Source: Desulfurococcales archaeon
Lineage (GTDB): Archaea > Thermoproteota > Thermoprotei_A > Sulfolobales > Desulfurococcaceae
NCBI GenBank assembly: GCA_027028805.1
Contig: JALVHX010000277.1
Location: 1 to 6,657, forward strand
Length of the DNA stretch: 6,657 bases
Reading direction: 5' to 3'
Below the pieces are notes generated by a model that worked only from the letters and a program-made list of their open reading frames with translations, did no database searches and had not been told where the DNA came from. Shown piece after piece: positions 1 through 6,388 of the stretch; position 1 is the first letter of the stretch, and every line of letters starts with the position of its first letter. The translations under genes and the position numbers were made by a program.

Positions 1-404
1 ATGAAGAGCTTATACATTATTGGAGAGATATCGAGCGTTGCATGGATGTCTTTATCTCCCAGCTCAACGTTTATTCTGCCGAAATTGAACAGCGATAACG
101 AATAATATATGAGCCCAATGGTTACTAGGCCATCTAGGACAAAACCGTAGGGCACCACGTTGCGTAAAAGCGTGCCTATTATCGATAACACGATGAACAT
201 CGCCATTACGCCATAGTTCCACATCTCGTATCCTATAAGCCGAGACGGCTCTTCTCCAAGCTCCTCGCCCAACCCACCCATGATTGAGGGTATTATATAG
301 TTGAACAGCGCCCCGAGAAGGATCACGTATACGAGTATATAGTATAGGAGCCCCCTAGCAGCGCCTATAACTATGTATCTAGCAACCCTGTGCGAGCCAC
401 CCAT
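1..404 (-). CDS. Membrane protein of unknown function, 3'-truncated by the window edge
   Basis: The reading frame is open from an ATG at 404-402 to the left edge (134 codons, no stop), so the N-terminus is present and the C-terminus lies outside. I do not recognise the family. Hydrophobic stretches near residues 10-38, 62-82 and 88-108 suggest about three membrane segments. An acidic loop (G-G-L-G-E-E-L-G-E-E, about 43-52) lies between the first two. After the last segment, residues 111-126 read I-N-V-E-L-x3-D-I-H-x3-D-I, nearly the motif found at residues 37-52 of the protein encoded just upstream. The start is 16 bp after the upstream stop codon, with a G-rich stretch (GGGGG, about 414-418) as a modest ribosome binding site. 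The two genes are therefore probably co-transcribed. The role is unknown; an envelope or membrane complex with the neighbour is inference only. Confidence 0.72.
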   Translation of the reverse strand, partial: MGGSHRVARYIVIGAARGLLYYILVYVILLGALFNYIIPSIMGGLGEELGEEPSRLIGYEMWNYGVMAMFIVLSIIGTLLRNVVPYGFVLDGLVTIGLIYYSLSLFNFGRINVELGDKDIHATLDISPIMYKLF

Positions 405-420
405 ACATCTTCGCCCCCTG

Positions 421-1134
421 TTACCCGATAAGCCTTCCCTCATAGAGCGTCAGCGTATATAGTTTCACGGCAACATAGCCTGCGGCCGCAGCTTCTTCGC
501 TATATATAGCCACTTCTCTCTCGTCGCCTGGATCAGCGGTGAATAGCAGCGTTGCGGATCCTATGCTTCTATTCTCGTTATCAAACAAGATAACAGTGAG
601 GGGTGCGTCCTCGAAGGCCGCGTTGCTCTTAAGGTATACTCTATAGTATACATGTGTCGCATTGTATGGCGCGGGCCCTGTTACCCGGGTAACCGTGACC
701 GGTTGCGCCGACGCGATGAGTTGCCCGAGCCTTGCCAGGGGAGCGGTTGTGTCGAAGAGATAATCATCTGATCCTATGCTTATACCGATGTATATTTTTT
801 CGTCAACTATAGACGATAATTTATCCCTATTCATAGAAAGCTTGATAGGGTATTTCCCGCTCGACAAGTTATTAAGGAAAACCTCGCCAAGAACAGAGTC
901 CCCAGCAACTAGGTATATACGGGTTTTAGCATTAACAGGCTTTGGGACACTCAGTTTCAATATGAGAGAAAGATTAAGGATATCGCGTGCCACATGTATA
1001 TCGGTCACATCGAGGCCTATATTTATCCCGGCGAGCGCCTCCATAGACGAAGCCATGTATACAAGGGACTGTATTGCGGACAAAGCCACCACAAGGCCCA
1101 CTATATATGCGGCTATTCCTAGTGCACGGAACAC
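421..1134 (-). CDS. Membrane-anchored extracytoplasmic protein of unknown function (237 aa)
   Basis: I do not recognise this protein. It has one hydrophobic segment at about residues 5-28, which would act as an uncleaved anchor or signal sequence. A body of about 200 residues follows, with alternating hydrophobic and polar residues as in a beta-sandwich. Possible N-glycosylation sequons include NLS (54-56), NAT and NRS in the second half, which fits a domain outside the cytoplasm. Residues 37-52 carry I-N-I-x-L-x3-D-I-H-x3-D-I, shared with the next gene downstream. The start is GTG at 1134-1132. It is supported by a GGTGA ribosome binding site at 1145-1141 with a 6-nt spacer and by an in-frame TGA just upstream, which leaves no longer start. 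It is the first gene of a minus-strand pair, divergent from the nurA-herA operon. Its function and any link to that operon are unknown. Confidence 0.75.
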   Translation of the reverse strand: MFRALGIAAYIVGLVVALSAIQSLVYMASSMEALAGINIGLDVTDIHVARDILNLSLILKLSVPKPVNAKTRIYLVAGDSVLGEVFLNNLSSGKYPIKLSMNRDKLSSIVDEKIYIGISIGSDDYLFDTTAPLARLGQLIASAQPVTVTRVTGPAPYNATHVYYRVYLKSNAAFEDAPLTVILFDNENRSIGSATLLFTADPGDEREVAIYSEEAAAAGYVAVKLYTLTLYEGRLIG

Positions 1135-1200
1135 GCGTTTTCACCAAGGGATACAGTACTGCCGGCTTAATCTATAATGGCTTGATGCTTATAGAGTTAC
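1135..1200 (-). promoter_or_regulatory. Probable promoter and ribosome binding site of the membrane-protein gene pair
   Basis: Read on the minus strand, an A/T-rich box (TTATAGATT, about 1177-1169) would place transcription start near 1147, about 13 nt before the GTG start, at the usual archaeal spacing of 25-27 nt. A second candidate (CTATAAGC, about 1193-1186) would give a leader of about 29 nt. GGTGA at 1145-1141 matches the archaeal anti-Shine-Dalgarno sequence. The ribosome binding site is clear; the TATA assignment is inferred from spacing. Confidence 0.45.
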
Positions 1201-1258
1201 CCATAAACAAATATTCAATGACAAGGAGTAGCGGGAGAGATATTGGAAAAACACGGAT

Positions 1259-1284
1259 CCATTATTTAAGAGAACAATAATTAT
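1259..1284 (+). promoter_or_regulatory. Probable TATA-like promoter of the nurA-herA operon
   Basis: TTATTTAA at 1262-1269 is a plausible archaeal TATA box for the plus-strand operon. Its centre predicts transcription start near 1290, slightly inside the longest reading frame at 1285. Either the transcript is leaderless with a short spacing or the true start codon lies a little downstream. No good Shine-Dalgarno sequence precedes 1285. Weaker A/T-rich stretches near 1206-1216 and 1240-1246 are alternatives. Confidence 0.35.
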
Positions 1285-2619
1285 ATGGAAGAGAATCGTG
1301 TCGTGAACGGGATAATGGTCATGTTCTCTTCCAGGAAACTAGAGGATATCGTGAAAATAGTCGCAGAGAAGATAGCGTTAGGCCCCGGCGGGCCCGGTGC
1401 GGCTGCATCACCCTATTATGATGACATAGGCCCTGACAACGTTGAGAGAGACGCCGGCATGTCTAGTATAAAATATCTGTCTGATAAGCCATTCCAGGAG
1501 CTTGGCCGAGGGGATGCTGGCTACAAATATGTTGTGATCGGGCTCGACAGCAGTACTAGGATGATATCGACGCCTTTTCTCTCAATAGCGGTTGTAGCCG
1601 CTACAGTGTATTCTCGAATACTCGGCGAGCTCTATGATGTTCCTCCTTTAATGCCATCCTATCCACTCAATATAGATCCGCCGCCAAGCATAGCTGTTCT
1701 CGGAGTAAGACAGCCATGGCATGAGGAAGGCCTAGAGGGCGTGGTAACGAGAAGCCCTGCAGGGGTACCGTACGATAAGAGCTATAATAGGTTCATATTA
1801 CTCGATGAGCTTCGCACAACTACTGAGACCTATCTGCTCCAAGGACTTATCGGGAACATGGGTAAGCTCTCCCTGAGGGGGCGCAGGCCCTTTATATTCA
1901 TAGATGGCCCGGTGTATCATACGCCTCTCCTTCTTCGCCAGCACTATGGTTTAATTAAGAGCGGTGGGAGGAGCCGTGGCCGTCTCGATGAATACGTGGA
2001 GAGCTGGCGTGTAATGCTCAGCAACCGCGTCCGCGCTCTCCGTGAGGGAATAGATAAGGGTATTCCTATAGCGGGTGTTGTGAAGAGGCTCGAGAAATCG
2101 TCTCTCTTGCCGGGGTGCGGCGAGTACCATGATGTCTTGAGGAGAAACGGCCTGGACTTCCCCATCCCGGATAATGATCAGGCGTTCATAGACGTATTAA
2201 TTACATGGGCTATGAGGAGGCGCTTGATAGGATACCCCTTAAAGCCCCTGCTGATAGGTCCTTTCAGGATAGAGCCGTCTGCTTCGCTTATAAGCGAGTA
2301 TGTCGAGGATGCGCCGGTTAAGATAGCCTACTACTATGTGATGCCGCTTTATAGGTATGCGAGGATACATTACAGGGTGTTCAGGATAGAATACATCGAG
2401 CCTGCCCTGGATCTCCTTGATGAGAACCCTCATACACCGGTGATCCAGGACACGTTGGGGGCAGGCTCTGTTCTTCCCTTAAGCATACTCTACGCCGATA
2501 AGCGGGCCAAGGCTCTCTCGAGAAGCCTATCATATATGGTTGCCCGTTACCTAGAATTAGGTGGGTTACCGTTAACATATGATGCGCTTAGAGAATACGA
2601 GGAAAGAGGTATGCTGTAA
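1285..2619 (+). CDS. nurA: NurA-family nuclease (partner of HerA)
   Basis: NurA is a metal-dependent 5'-3' exonuclease/endonuclease with an RNase H-like fold. It works as a dimer docked on the HerA hexamer to resect DNA ends. Visible family features in order: the motif I aspartate in G-L-D88-S-S; an acidic helix with D174, E175 and E181; the second beta-strand aspartate in F-I-F-I-D207-G-P; a V-V-K267-R segment followed by K-S-S (271-273); a further acidic segment N-D298-Q-A-F-I-D303; and the C-terminal Y-A-D-K-R-A-K-A-L-S-R-S region typical of the family. At 444 aa it is near the long NurA form of Pyrococcus and longer than the roughly 340-aa Sulfolobus form. A Gly/Pro-rich loop occupies about residues 32-45. 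The start is uncertain: ATG at 1285 is the longest, with GTG at 1303 and ATGs at 1315 and 1321 in frame. The stop TAA directly abuts the herA start. Whether it is the housekeeping NurA or a paralogue cannot be decided here. Confidence 0.85.
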   Translation: MEENRVVNGIMVMFSSRKLEDIVKIVAEKIALGPGGPGAAASPYYDDIGPDNVERDAGMSSIKYLSDKPFQELGRGDAGYKYVVIGLDSSTRMISTPFLSIAVVAATVYSRILGELYDVPPLMPSYPLNIDPPPSIAVLGVRQPWHEEGLEGVVTRSPAGVPYDKSYNRFILLDELRTTTETYLLQGLIGNMGKLSLRGRRPFIFIDGPVYHTPLLLRQHYGLIKSGGRSRGRLDEYVESWRVMLSNRVRALREGIDKGIPIAGVVKRLEKSSLLPGCGEYHDVLRRNGLDFPIPDNDQAFIDVLITWAMRRRLIGYPLKPLLIGPFRIEPSASLISEYVEDAPVKIAYYYVMPLYRYARIHYRVFRIEYIEPALDLLDENPHTPVIQDTLGAGSVLPLSILYADKRAKALSRSLSYMVARYLELGGLPLTYDALREYEERGML

Positions 2620-2622
2620 GTG
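2606..2622 (+). promoter_or_regulatory. Ribosome binding site and abutting stop/start junction between nurA and herA
   Basis: GAGGT at 2606-2610, inside the last codons of nurA, lies 9 nt before GTG at 2620. The nurA stop (TAA, 2617-2619) directly touches this GTG with no gap. The site supports GTG as the herA start and suggests translational coupling, which would help keep the two partners in proportion. Confidence 0.65.
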
Positions 2623-4656
2623 GCGGATATAATAGATAAGCTAGCGGAGTCTATAAGGAGGGCGGATGAGAACGCGCGTCGATACGGCGAAATAGTTGGC
2701 CGTGTCTCGCGCGGAGCACCCTCTAGTATAAGCGAGGAGGGCGGGGTCATAGTCTTCGATATAGATCCAGAGACCTATTTTGCTAACCATAGAGACCTTG
2801 CCTCCAGCGGCAGCTATCTCGCGGTTGTTGACATAAAGACGGGCGACATAGTTAGTTTAAGGATAATTAGTGTCGAGCGAAAGGATTTGTTGGCGGAGCT
2901 GAATCTGCCGGATTTCACGCACGCGCTCCCGCAGACAGATGCGGCAGGGCTCTTGACCAGGACGCGTATAACAGCTAAACCATTGCTCGCGTATAATCCC
3001 ATGAAGGAGACCATAGAGGCCGCGAACTATGTTATAGAGCCCCAGTCTCCGATAATAAGGCCCCGTGACCCCGTACTAATACAGCGTATACTGGGTCTCC
3101 CCACCGAGGGGGCTTTTCTAGGGTATTTAACAATAGGTGATAAACCGCTTTACAGTGGAGATATCCCCCTGTATTTGCCCTTGAAGGCGTTCTATCAGCA
3201 CGTGCTTGTTCTAGGCACAACGGGTTCTGGTAAAACAACTCTGTTAAAGAACCTTGTATGTGCTATAAGCTCCGGGTATAAGTATAGGGGGGAGAGGCCG
3301 TCTATAATAATAATTGATCCAAACCGCGACTATGTCCACCTGCCTCTGCGGCCTAGATGGGAGTATGGGTTCGGGGTTGATAGGCGTCTCGAGGAGGCTC
3401 TTCTAGAGAAGACTATGAGATACGTTCATCATCCAAAGGGATTAGTGATAATTCTCCCGGTTACACAGTTCTCTGTCTCAGAGATAGCGGGCCCCGACTC
3501 CACATGGGTTCGTGTGATAAGGGCTCTTGCGAGAGAATATGTCGAGACAATATATATGGGTGTGCTGGAGCGCCTCGGCTGGGAGATGAATATAGATGAG
3601 CTCGAGGTAGTAGAATATGGTGATGATAAGAAGGGGCTCAAGTACGCGTATATAGGCGCTCGTATAAGCTATGGTGGGGAAGAGGAGGAGGTAAAGCTAT
3701 ACATTATACCTTATTCTTTCAGGTTCAGCAGCATGCCTCCAAAGGAGTTCATAAGCCTTAACCCCTACTTTACTCCCCAGGCACGTGAAGGCCTCTATAG
3801 GATCCTGTTAAGGCTTGAGAAAGAGGGGATCGTATTCAATGATCTGGACGAGTTCTATGCTGCGCTCCAGTGGGCTAGGCAATACATGGGTAAAAAGAAC
3901 CAGGAAAACCTTGTGCTTGATCCAAGGAGAACCAGGATGATTGAGCTTCTCCGCGAGCTCTCCCTGCACAGGGCGACTGTGGACAACATGATCCGCCAGC
4001 TAGGCGCCATGATCGATACTGGTTTCTTCGATGTAAAGATCACGGGTTCGAAGGGCAAAGTCTACCTGGATGAACCGAGCATAGAGATGCTTCTCGAGAT
4101 GCATCATAGTGTTTTCCAGGGATATCCTATTGTGGTTGATCTAGAGTATCTGCAGGAGAACAGCCCGGCTGACCCGGAACAGGCGATCTCTATAGCGGCT
4201 TTCAGGGTTCTGACAAAGATATTTGGCTGGAAGATCACTAAGTCGCGTAGAAAGGAGAGGACGCAGCCGGTGATAATACTGGTGGATGAGGCGCACAGGT
4301 TTTTCCCGTCACGCGGCATGAGCCGTGGCGAGGAATATGTGGAGCAGGTGTCATCGATGATAGATAGGATTGCGCGTCTCGGCAGGGCGCGGGGCCTGGG
4401 AATAATTTTCTCGACGCACTCGCCCAAGGATGTGCACGATATAATACTTCAGCTGACCAATACAAAGATTTATCTGAGGATGGATAAGAACATGCTCCCC
4501 TACCTCGAGGTGCCCGGCGAGTACAGGGATTTTATAACGCGGGCCAGTGACAGGGTATGTGTTATAAAGACCCATGCATTAAGGCTTGGGTACGCGACTT
4601 TTAGGACAACCCTCCCGTTGGCGGGCCACTATGATTTATCAGCATTATCTTTTTAA
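2620..4656 (+). CDS. herA: HerA-family hexameric DNA translocase/helicase ATPase
   Basis: HerA is an FtsK/VirB4-class P-loop ATPase that pumps DNA through a hexameric ring and drives NurA during end resection. Domains in order: a charged N-terminal helix (about 1-30); a HAS-type beta-barrel (about 40-175) with typical strands such as G-x-L-x-x-G; a RecA-like core with Walker A G-T-T-G-S-G-K205-T-T; the I-I-I-I-D233-P-N-R-D-Y strand (counterpart of the family's DP.GEY); Walker B V-I-I-L-V-D556-E557-A-H-R; an arginine-rich L-G-R-A-R-G turn (587-592); and a sensor strand S-T-H-S-P (598-602) followed by Q611-L-T-N-T-K-I-Y-L-R. Walker A and B are about 350 residues apart and total length is 678, whereas Sulfolobus HerA is about 500, so a large insertion lies between them. 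The start is GTG with a good ribosome binding site. The stop overlaps the stop of the convergent gene. The alternative, a VirB4-like conjugation ATPase, is made unlikely by the adjacent nurA. Confidence 0.88.
   Translation: MADIIDKLAESIRRADENARRYGEIVGRVSRGAPSSISEEGGVIVFDIDPETYFANHRDLASSGSYLAVVDIKTGDIVSLRIISVERKDLLAELNLPDFTHALPQTDAAGLLTRTRITAKPLLAYNPMKETIEAANYVIEPQSPIIRPRDPVLIQRILGLPTEGAFLGYLTIGDKPLYSGDIPLYLPLKAFYQHVLVLGTTGSGKTTLLKNLVCAISSGYKYRGERPSIIIIDPNRDYVHLPLRPRWEYGFGVDRRLEEALLEKTMRYVHHPKGLVIILPVTQFSVSEIAGPDSTWVRVIRALAREYVETIYMGVLERLGWEMNIDELEVVEYGDDKKGLKYAYIGARISYGGEEEEVKLYIIPYSFRFSSMPPKEFISLNPYFTPQAREGLYRILLRLEKEGIVFNDLDEFYAALQWARQYMGKKNQENLVLDPRRTRMIELLRELSLHRATVDNMIRQLGAMIDTGFFDVKITGSKGKVYLDEPSIEMLLEMHHSVFQGYPIVVDLEYLQENSPADPEQAISIAAFRVLTKIFGWKITKSRRKERTQPVIILVDEAHRFFPSRGMSRGEEYVEQVSSMIDRIARLGRARGLGIIFSTHSPKDVHDIILQLTNTKIYLRMDKNMLPYLEVPGEYRDFITRASDRVCVIKTHALRLGYATFRTTLPLAGHYDLSALSF
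4650..4654 (+). terminator. Possible T-run terminator after herA
   Basis: A run of five T at the herA stop codon is the only T-rich element near the end of the operon. Archaeal termination commonly uses short T-runs without a hairpin. The run is short, so this is weak. Confidence 0.25.
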
Positions 4657-6146
4657 CGCTGCCTCATATATTCCCTGCAGAACGAGGCCACCTTAACAGC
4701 CTGCTCCGCTACATACATCGCTGTTATTCCGAATAAGAGTATGCCGGGCTCTATGCCGACGGCGCCCTTGTGGAAGAGGACGAAGTGTGACGCATTATCC
4801 GGTATCTTGTCTATTATCTTCTCGATACCTTTCTCTATTATCTCGTATTTATCCAGTTCCCATGGCTTCTTCTTCTTGGGTATCTCTATCGGTATCTCTA
4901 TTATGCGCCAGTTATAGCGGGCCATGCACTCGAGCAGAACCGGGTCGTATCTCAGGCTGATCACGGCTCTTGTCCGAGGGTTTCTCGTCAACACCCTTAA
5001 TAGAACCTCGGCTAGGAAACGCGAGGTGCCGAAATCGATGTTGCCGACGCTGACTATCTCTCCTGTTATGGTGCGGAACAACCGGTCGGGCGCAGCTATG
5101 TCGCGTGGTGATCTAGCGTAGCCCACGGGCAGCGACATGACTATATTTGAGCCTGCGCTGGGTATGTATTTGTTCATAATGTTCTGGTTGCCCTTGATAT
5201 CCTGGATAGCTAGCGCTATGTTTTTTATGACAAGATAGCGTTCGGCGAGAACCTTTATGCTGGACAATGGATTGACTATATAGGTGACTCGTTTTCTCTT
5301 CTCGACGCGTCTCCAGTAATGAAAAGTCTTGTTAACTATATCCTCGAAGAGCGTGAGGCCGCGTTTCACGTCTACAGCTCCCTGCTCCAGCCATGTATGG
5401 GTTAGGCTTAGTGCAAGTAGAGTGGTTAACCCATGCACGATCGTGTTCTTGCTGGAGAGCTCTGCTAGTATGCTGCTGGATCCGGGGAGGGCGAGAACTA
5501 TCTGGTTAGGGACACGCATTGTTGTCTCAAGCTTTTTCTCGGCATCATATACGATTACATACGGTGTCCCATCAGTGAGATAAGTGATTACAGCCGCAGC
5601 CTTCTTGATTGAATGGCTTGAGACGAGGTCTCGTAGAAGAAACTTGAGCTCGGTTATAGACATTTTCCCCTGGATCTTTTCCAGCGCGCGTGAATCAATG
5701 ACAGCTATATCGGTAAACGCTATCATGTTGGAGAGATACTCGTCGAAGTCTATCCCTATATCCTTATTGATCTCCCTTCCTGTATAGGGCAGGTTGAGGA
5801 ACACGTCTGAGACTATTAAGGTAGGATAGGGGAGGCCCCTATAAACGGCCTTAAACCTCTGGAGCTCGTCTCCGAAAATATTCTTAGTGAAAGCTGCTCC
5901 GCTGAACATGAGTGTTCTAGTCTCCACGCTATTGGCGTGGCCGAGGATCTCGTCGAACAAAAACATGTAGTAGTCATCGCTATAGAGGAGCACCTTGTTC
6001 TCGGAAGTAAAGAGGCCGAGGCCCTTCGTAAACATATTGATCTCAGTTAGATGAGTATAAGCATCGATCAGGTTGAGGAGGCCGAGCCCCATAAACGCAT
6101 CCGATATTCCGAGAGCATATGATATAGGCAATTCTATAGCACCCAT
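4653..6146 (-). CDS. Diverged ThiDN-like protein (degenerate ThiD-like half plus ThiN-like domain)
   Basis: The C-terminal part (about residues 325-480) has the ThiN (archaeal thiamine-phosphate synthase) pattern: A-G-S-N-I-V-M-S-L-P (331-340), R-D-I-A-A-P (348-353), D-F-G-T-S (371-375), S-L-R-Y-D-P-V-L-L-E (397-406) and F-H-K-G-A-V-G-I-E-P-G (458-468). The N-terminal part (about 8-285) matches ThiD kinase in order and spacing but poorly in identity: I-S-D-x3-G-L-G (14-22) where ThiD has GSDxSGGAG, a central S-D-V strand (113-115), and H-G-L-T-T-L (238-243) where ThiD has HGTGCT. Canonical ThiDN makes thiamine phosphate. Here the ThiD Cys and the ThiN Arg and His thought to be catalytic seem replaced (T242, E362 and F377 in my alignment). 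A non-enzymatic sensor or regulator role, as for the ThiN domain of archaeal ThiR, is inferred. No helix-turn-helix is evident. The length of 497 aa slightly exceeds typical ThiDN. The start ATG at 6146 is the only common start codon before an upstream in-frame stop. The gene is convergent with herA, stops overlapping. Confidence 0.7.
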   Translation of the reverse strand: MGAIELPISYALGISDAFMGLGLLNLIDAYTHLTEINMFTKGLGLFTSENKVLLYSDDYYMFLFDEILGHANSVETRTLMFSGAAFTKNIFGDELQRFKAVYRGLPYPTLIVSDVFLNLPYTGREINKDIGIDFDEYLSNMIAFTDIAVIDSRALEKIQGKMSITELKFLLRDLVSSHSIKKAAAVITYLTDGTPYVIVYDAEKKLETTMRVPNQIVLALPGSSSILAELSSKNTIVHGLTTLLALSLTHTWLEQGAVDVKRGLTLFEDIVNKTFHYWRRVEKRKRVTYIVNPLSSIKVLAERYLVIKNIALAIQDIKGNQNIMNKYIPSAGSNIVMSLPVGYARSPRDIAAPDRLFRTITGEIVSVGNIDFGTSRFLAEVLLRVLTRNPRTRAVISLRYDPVLLECMARYNWRIIEIPIEIPKKKKPWELDKYEIIEKGIEKIIDKIPDNASHFVLFHKGAVGIEPGILLFGITAMYVAEQAVKVASFCREYMRQR

Positions 6147-6388
6147 CCTTTTTCTCTCGTCACAGATACCTTGCCCCTGTCTATATATCGATTGATATCA
6201 ATGTTTTATATCAATATTATACTATGAGCGTCCGATAAGCCCATATAGCATTGTGAAGGATTGAAAATGGAGACAACGACTTAGTAGCTGTTTCCTCCCC
6301 CATAGATGCCGCGCAATGTCCCAATATATTGTCGTGATAAAGATTGTTTGAGAACACGCCGCGTTGCCGGATTTATGGTGATGCGGGG
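6147..6388. other. Intergenic region, non-coding
   Basis: About 242 bp between two minus-strand genes. Besides the palindromic promoter segment near 6181-6220, it contains a second perfect palindrome, CAATATATTG (6322-6331), with no gene start at a suitable distance on either strand. No tRNA-like arms, convincing box C/D RNA or supported small gene were seen. The region is long for such compact DNA, so regulatory or non-coding RNA content is possible. Confidence 0.5.
6181..6220 (-). promoter_or_regulatory. Probable promoter and palindromic operator of the ThiDN-like gene
   Basis: ATTGATATCAAT at 6191-6202 is a perfect 12-bp palindrome. ATATCAAT occurs twice on the plus strand (6195-6202 and 6208-6215), 13 bp apart, so three ATTGATAT half-sites cluster here counting both strands. 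On the minus strand, CGATATATAG (6190-6181) can serve as a TATA box with transcription start near 6159 and a leader of about 13 nt. GATATAAAAC (6212-6203) is an alternative with a leader of about 36 nt. The palindrome lies over or next to either box, as expected for a repressor or activator site. This is inferred from sequence pattern alone. Confidence 0.4.

Noticed and set aside
776..1280. Plus-strand open frames (776-1177 and 1074-1280) opposite the 237-aa membrane protein and over the divergent promoter
   Set aside because: They lie antisense to a gene with a clear ribosome binding site, show no domain-like sequence, and have no ribosome binding site of their own.
4104..4575. Overlapping minus-strand open frames inside herA
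   Set aside because: They oppose the Walker B and sensor region of a recognisable ATPase and have no protein-like features; they are a by-product of codon bias on the other strand.
4924..5787. Plus-strand open frames opposite the ThiDN-like gene
   Set aside because: They are antisense to the ThiN and ThiD-like segments, rich in Ser/Arg as expected of mirror frames, and lack start signals.
6217..6303. 28-codon minus-strand frame starting M-G-E-E-T
   Set aside because: Very short, with no ribosome binding site before the ATG and running into the operator-like repeats; no support beyond being open.
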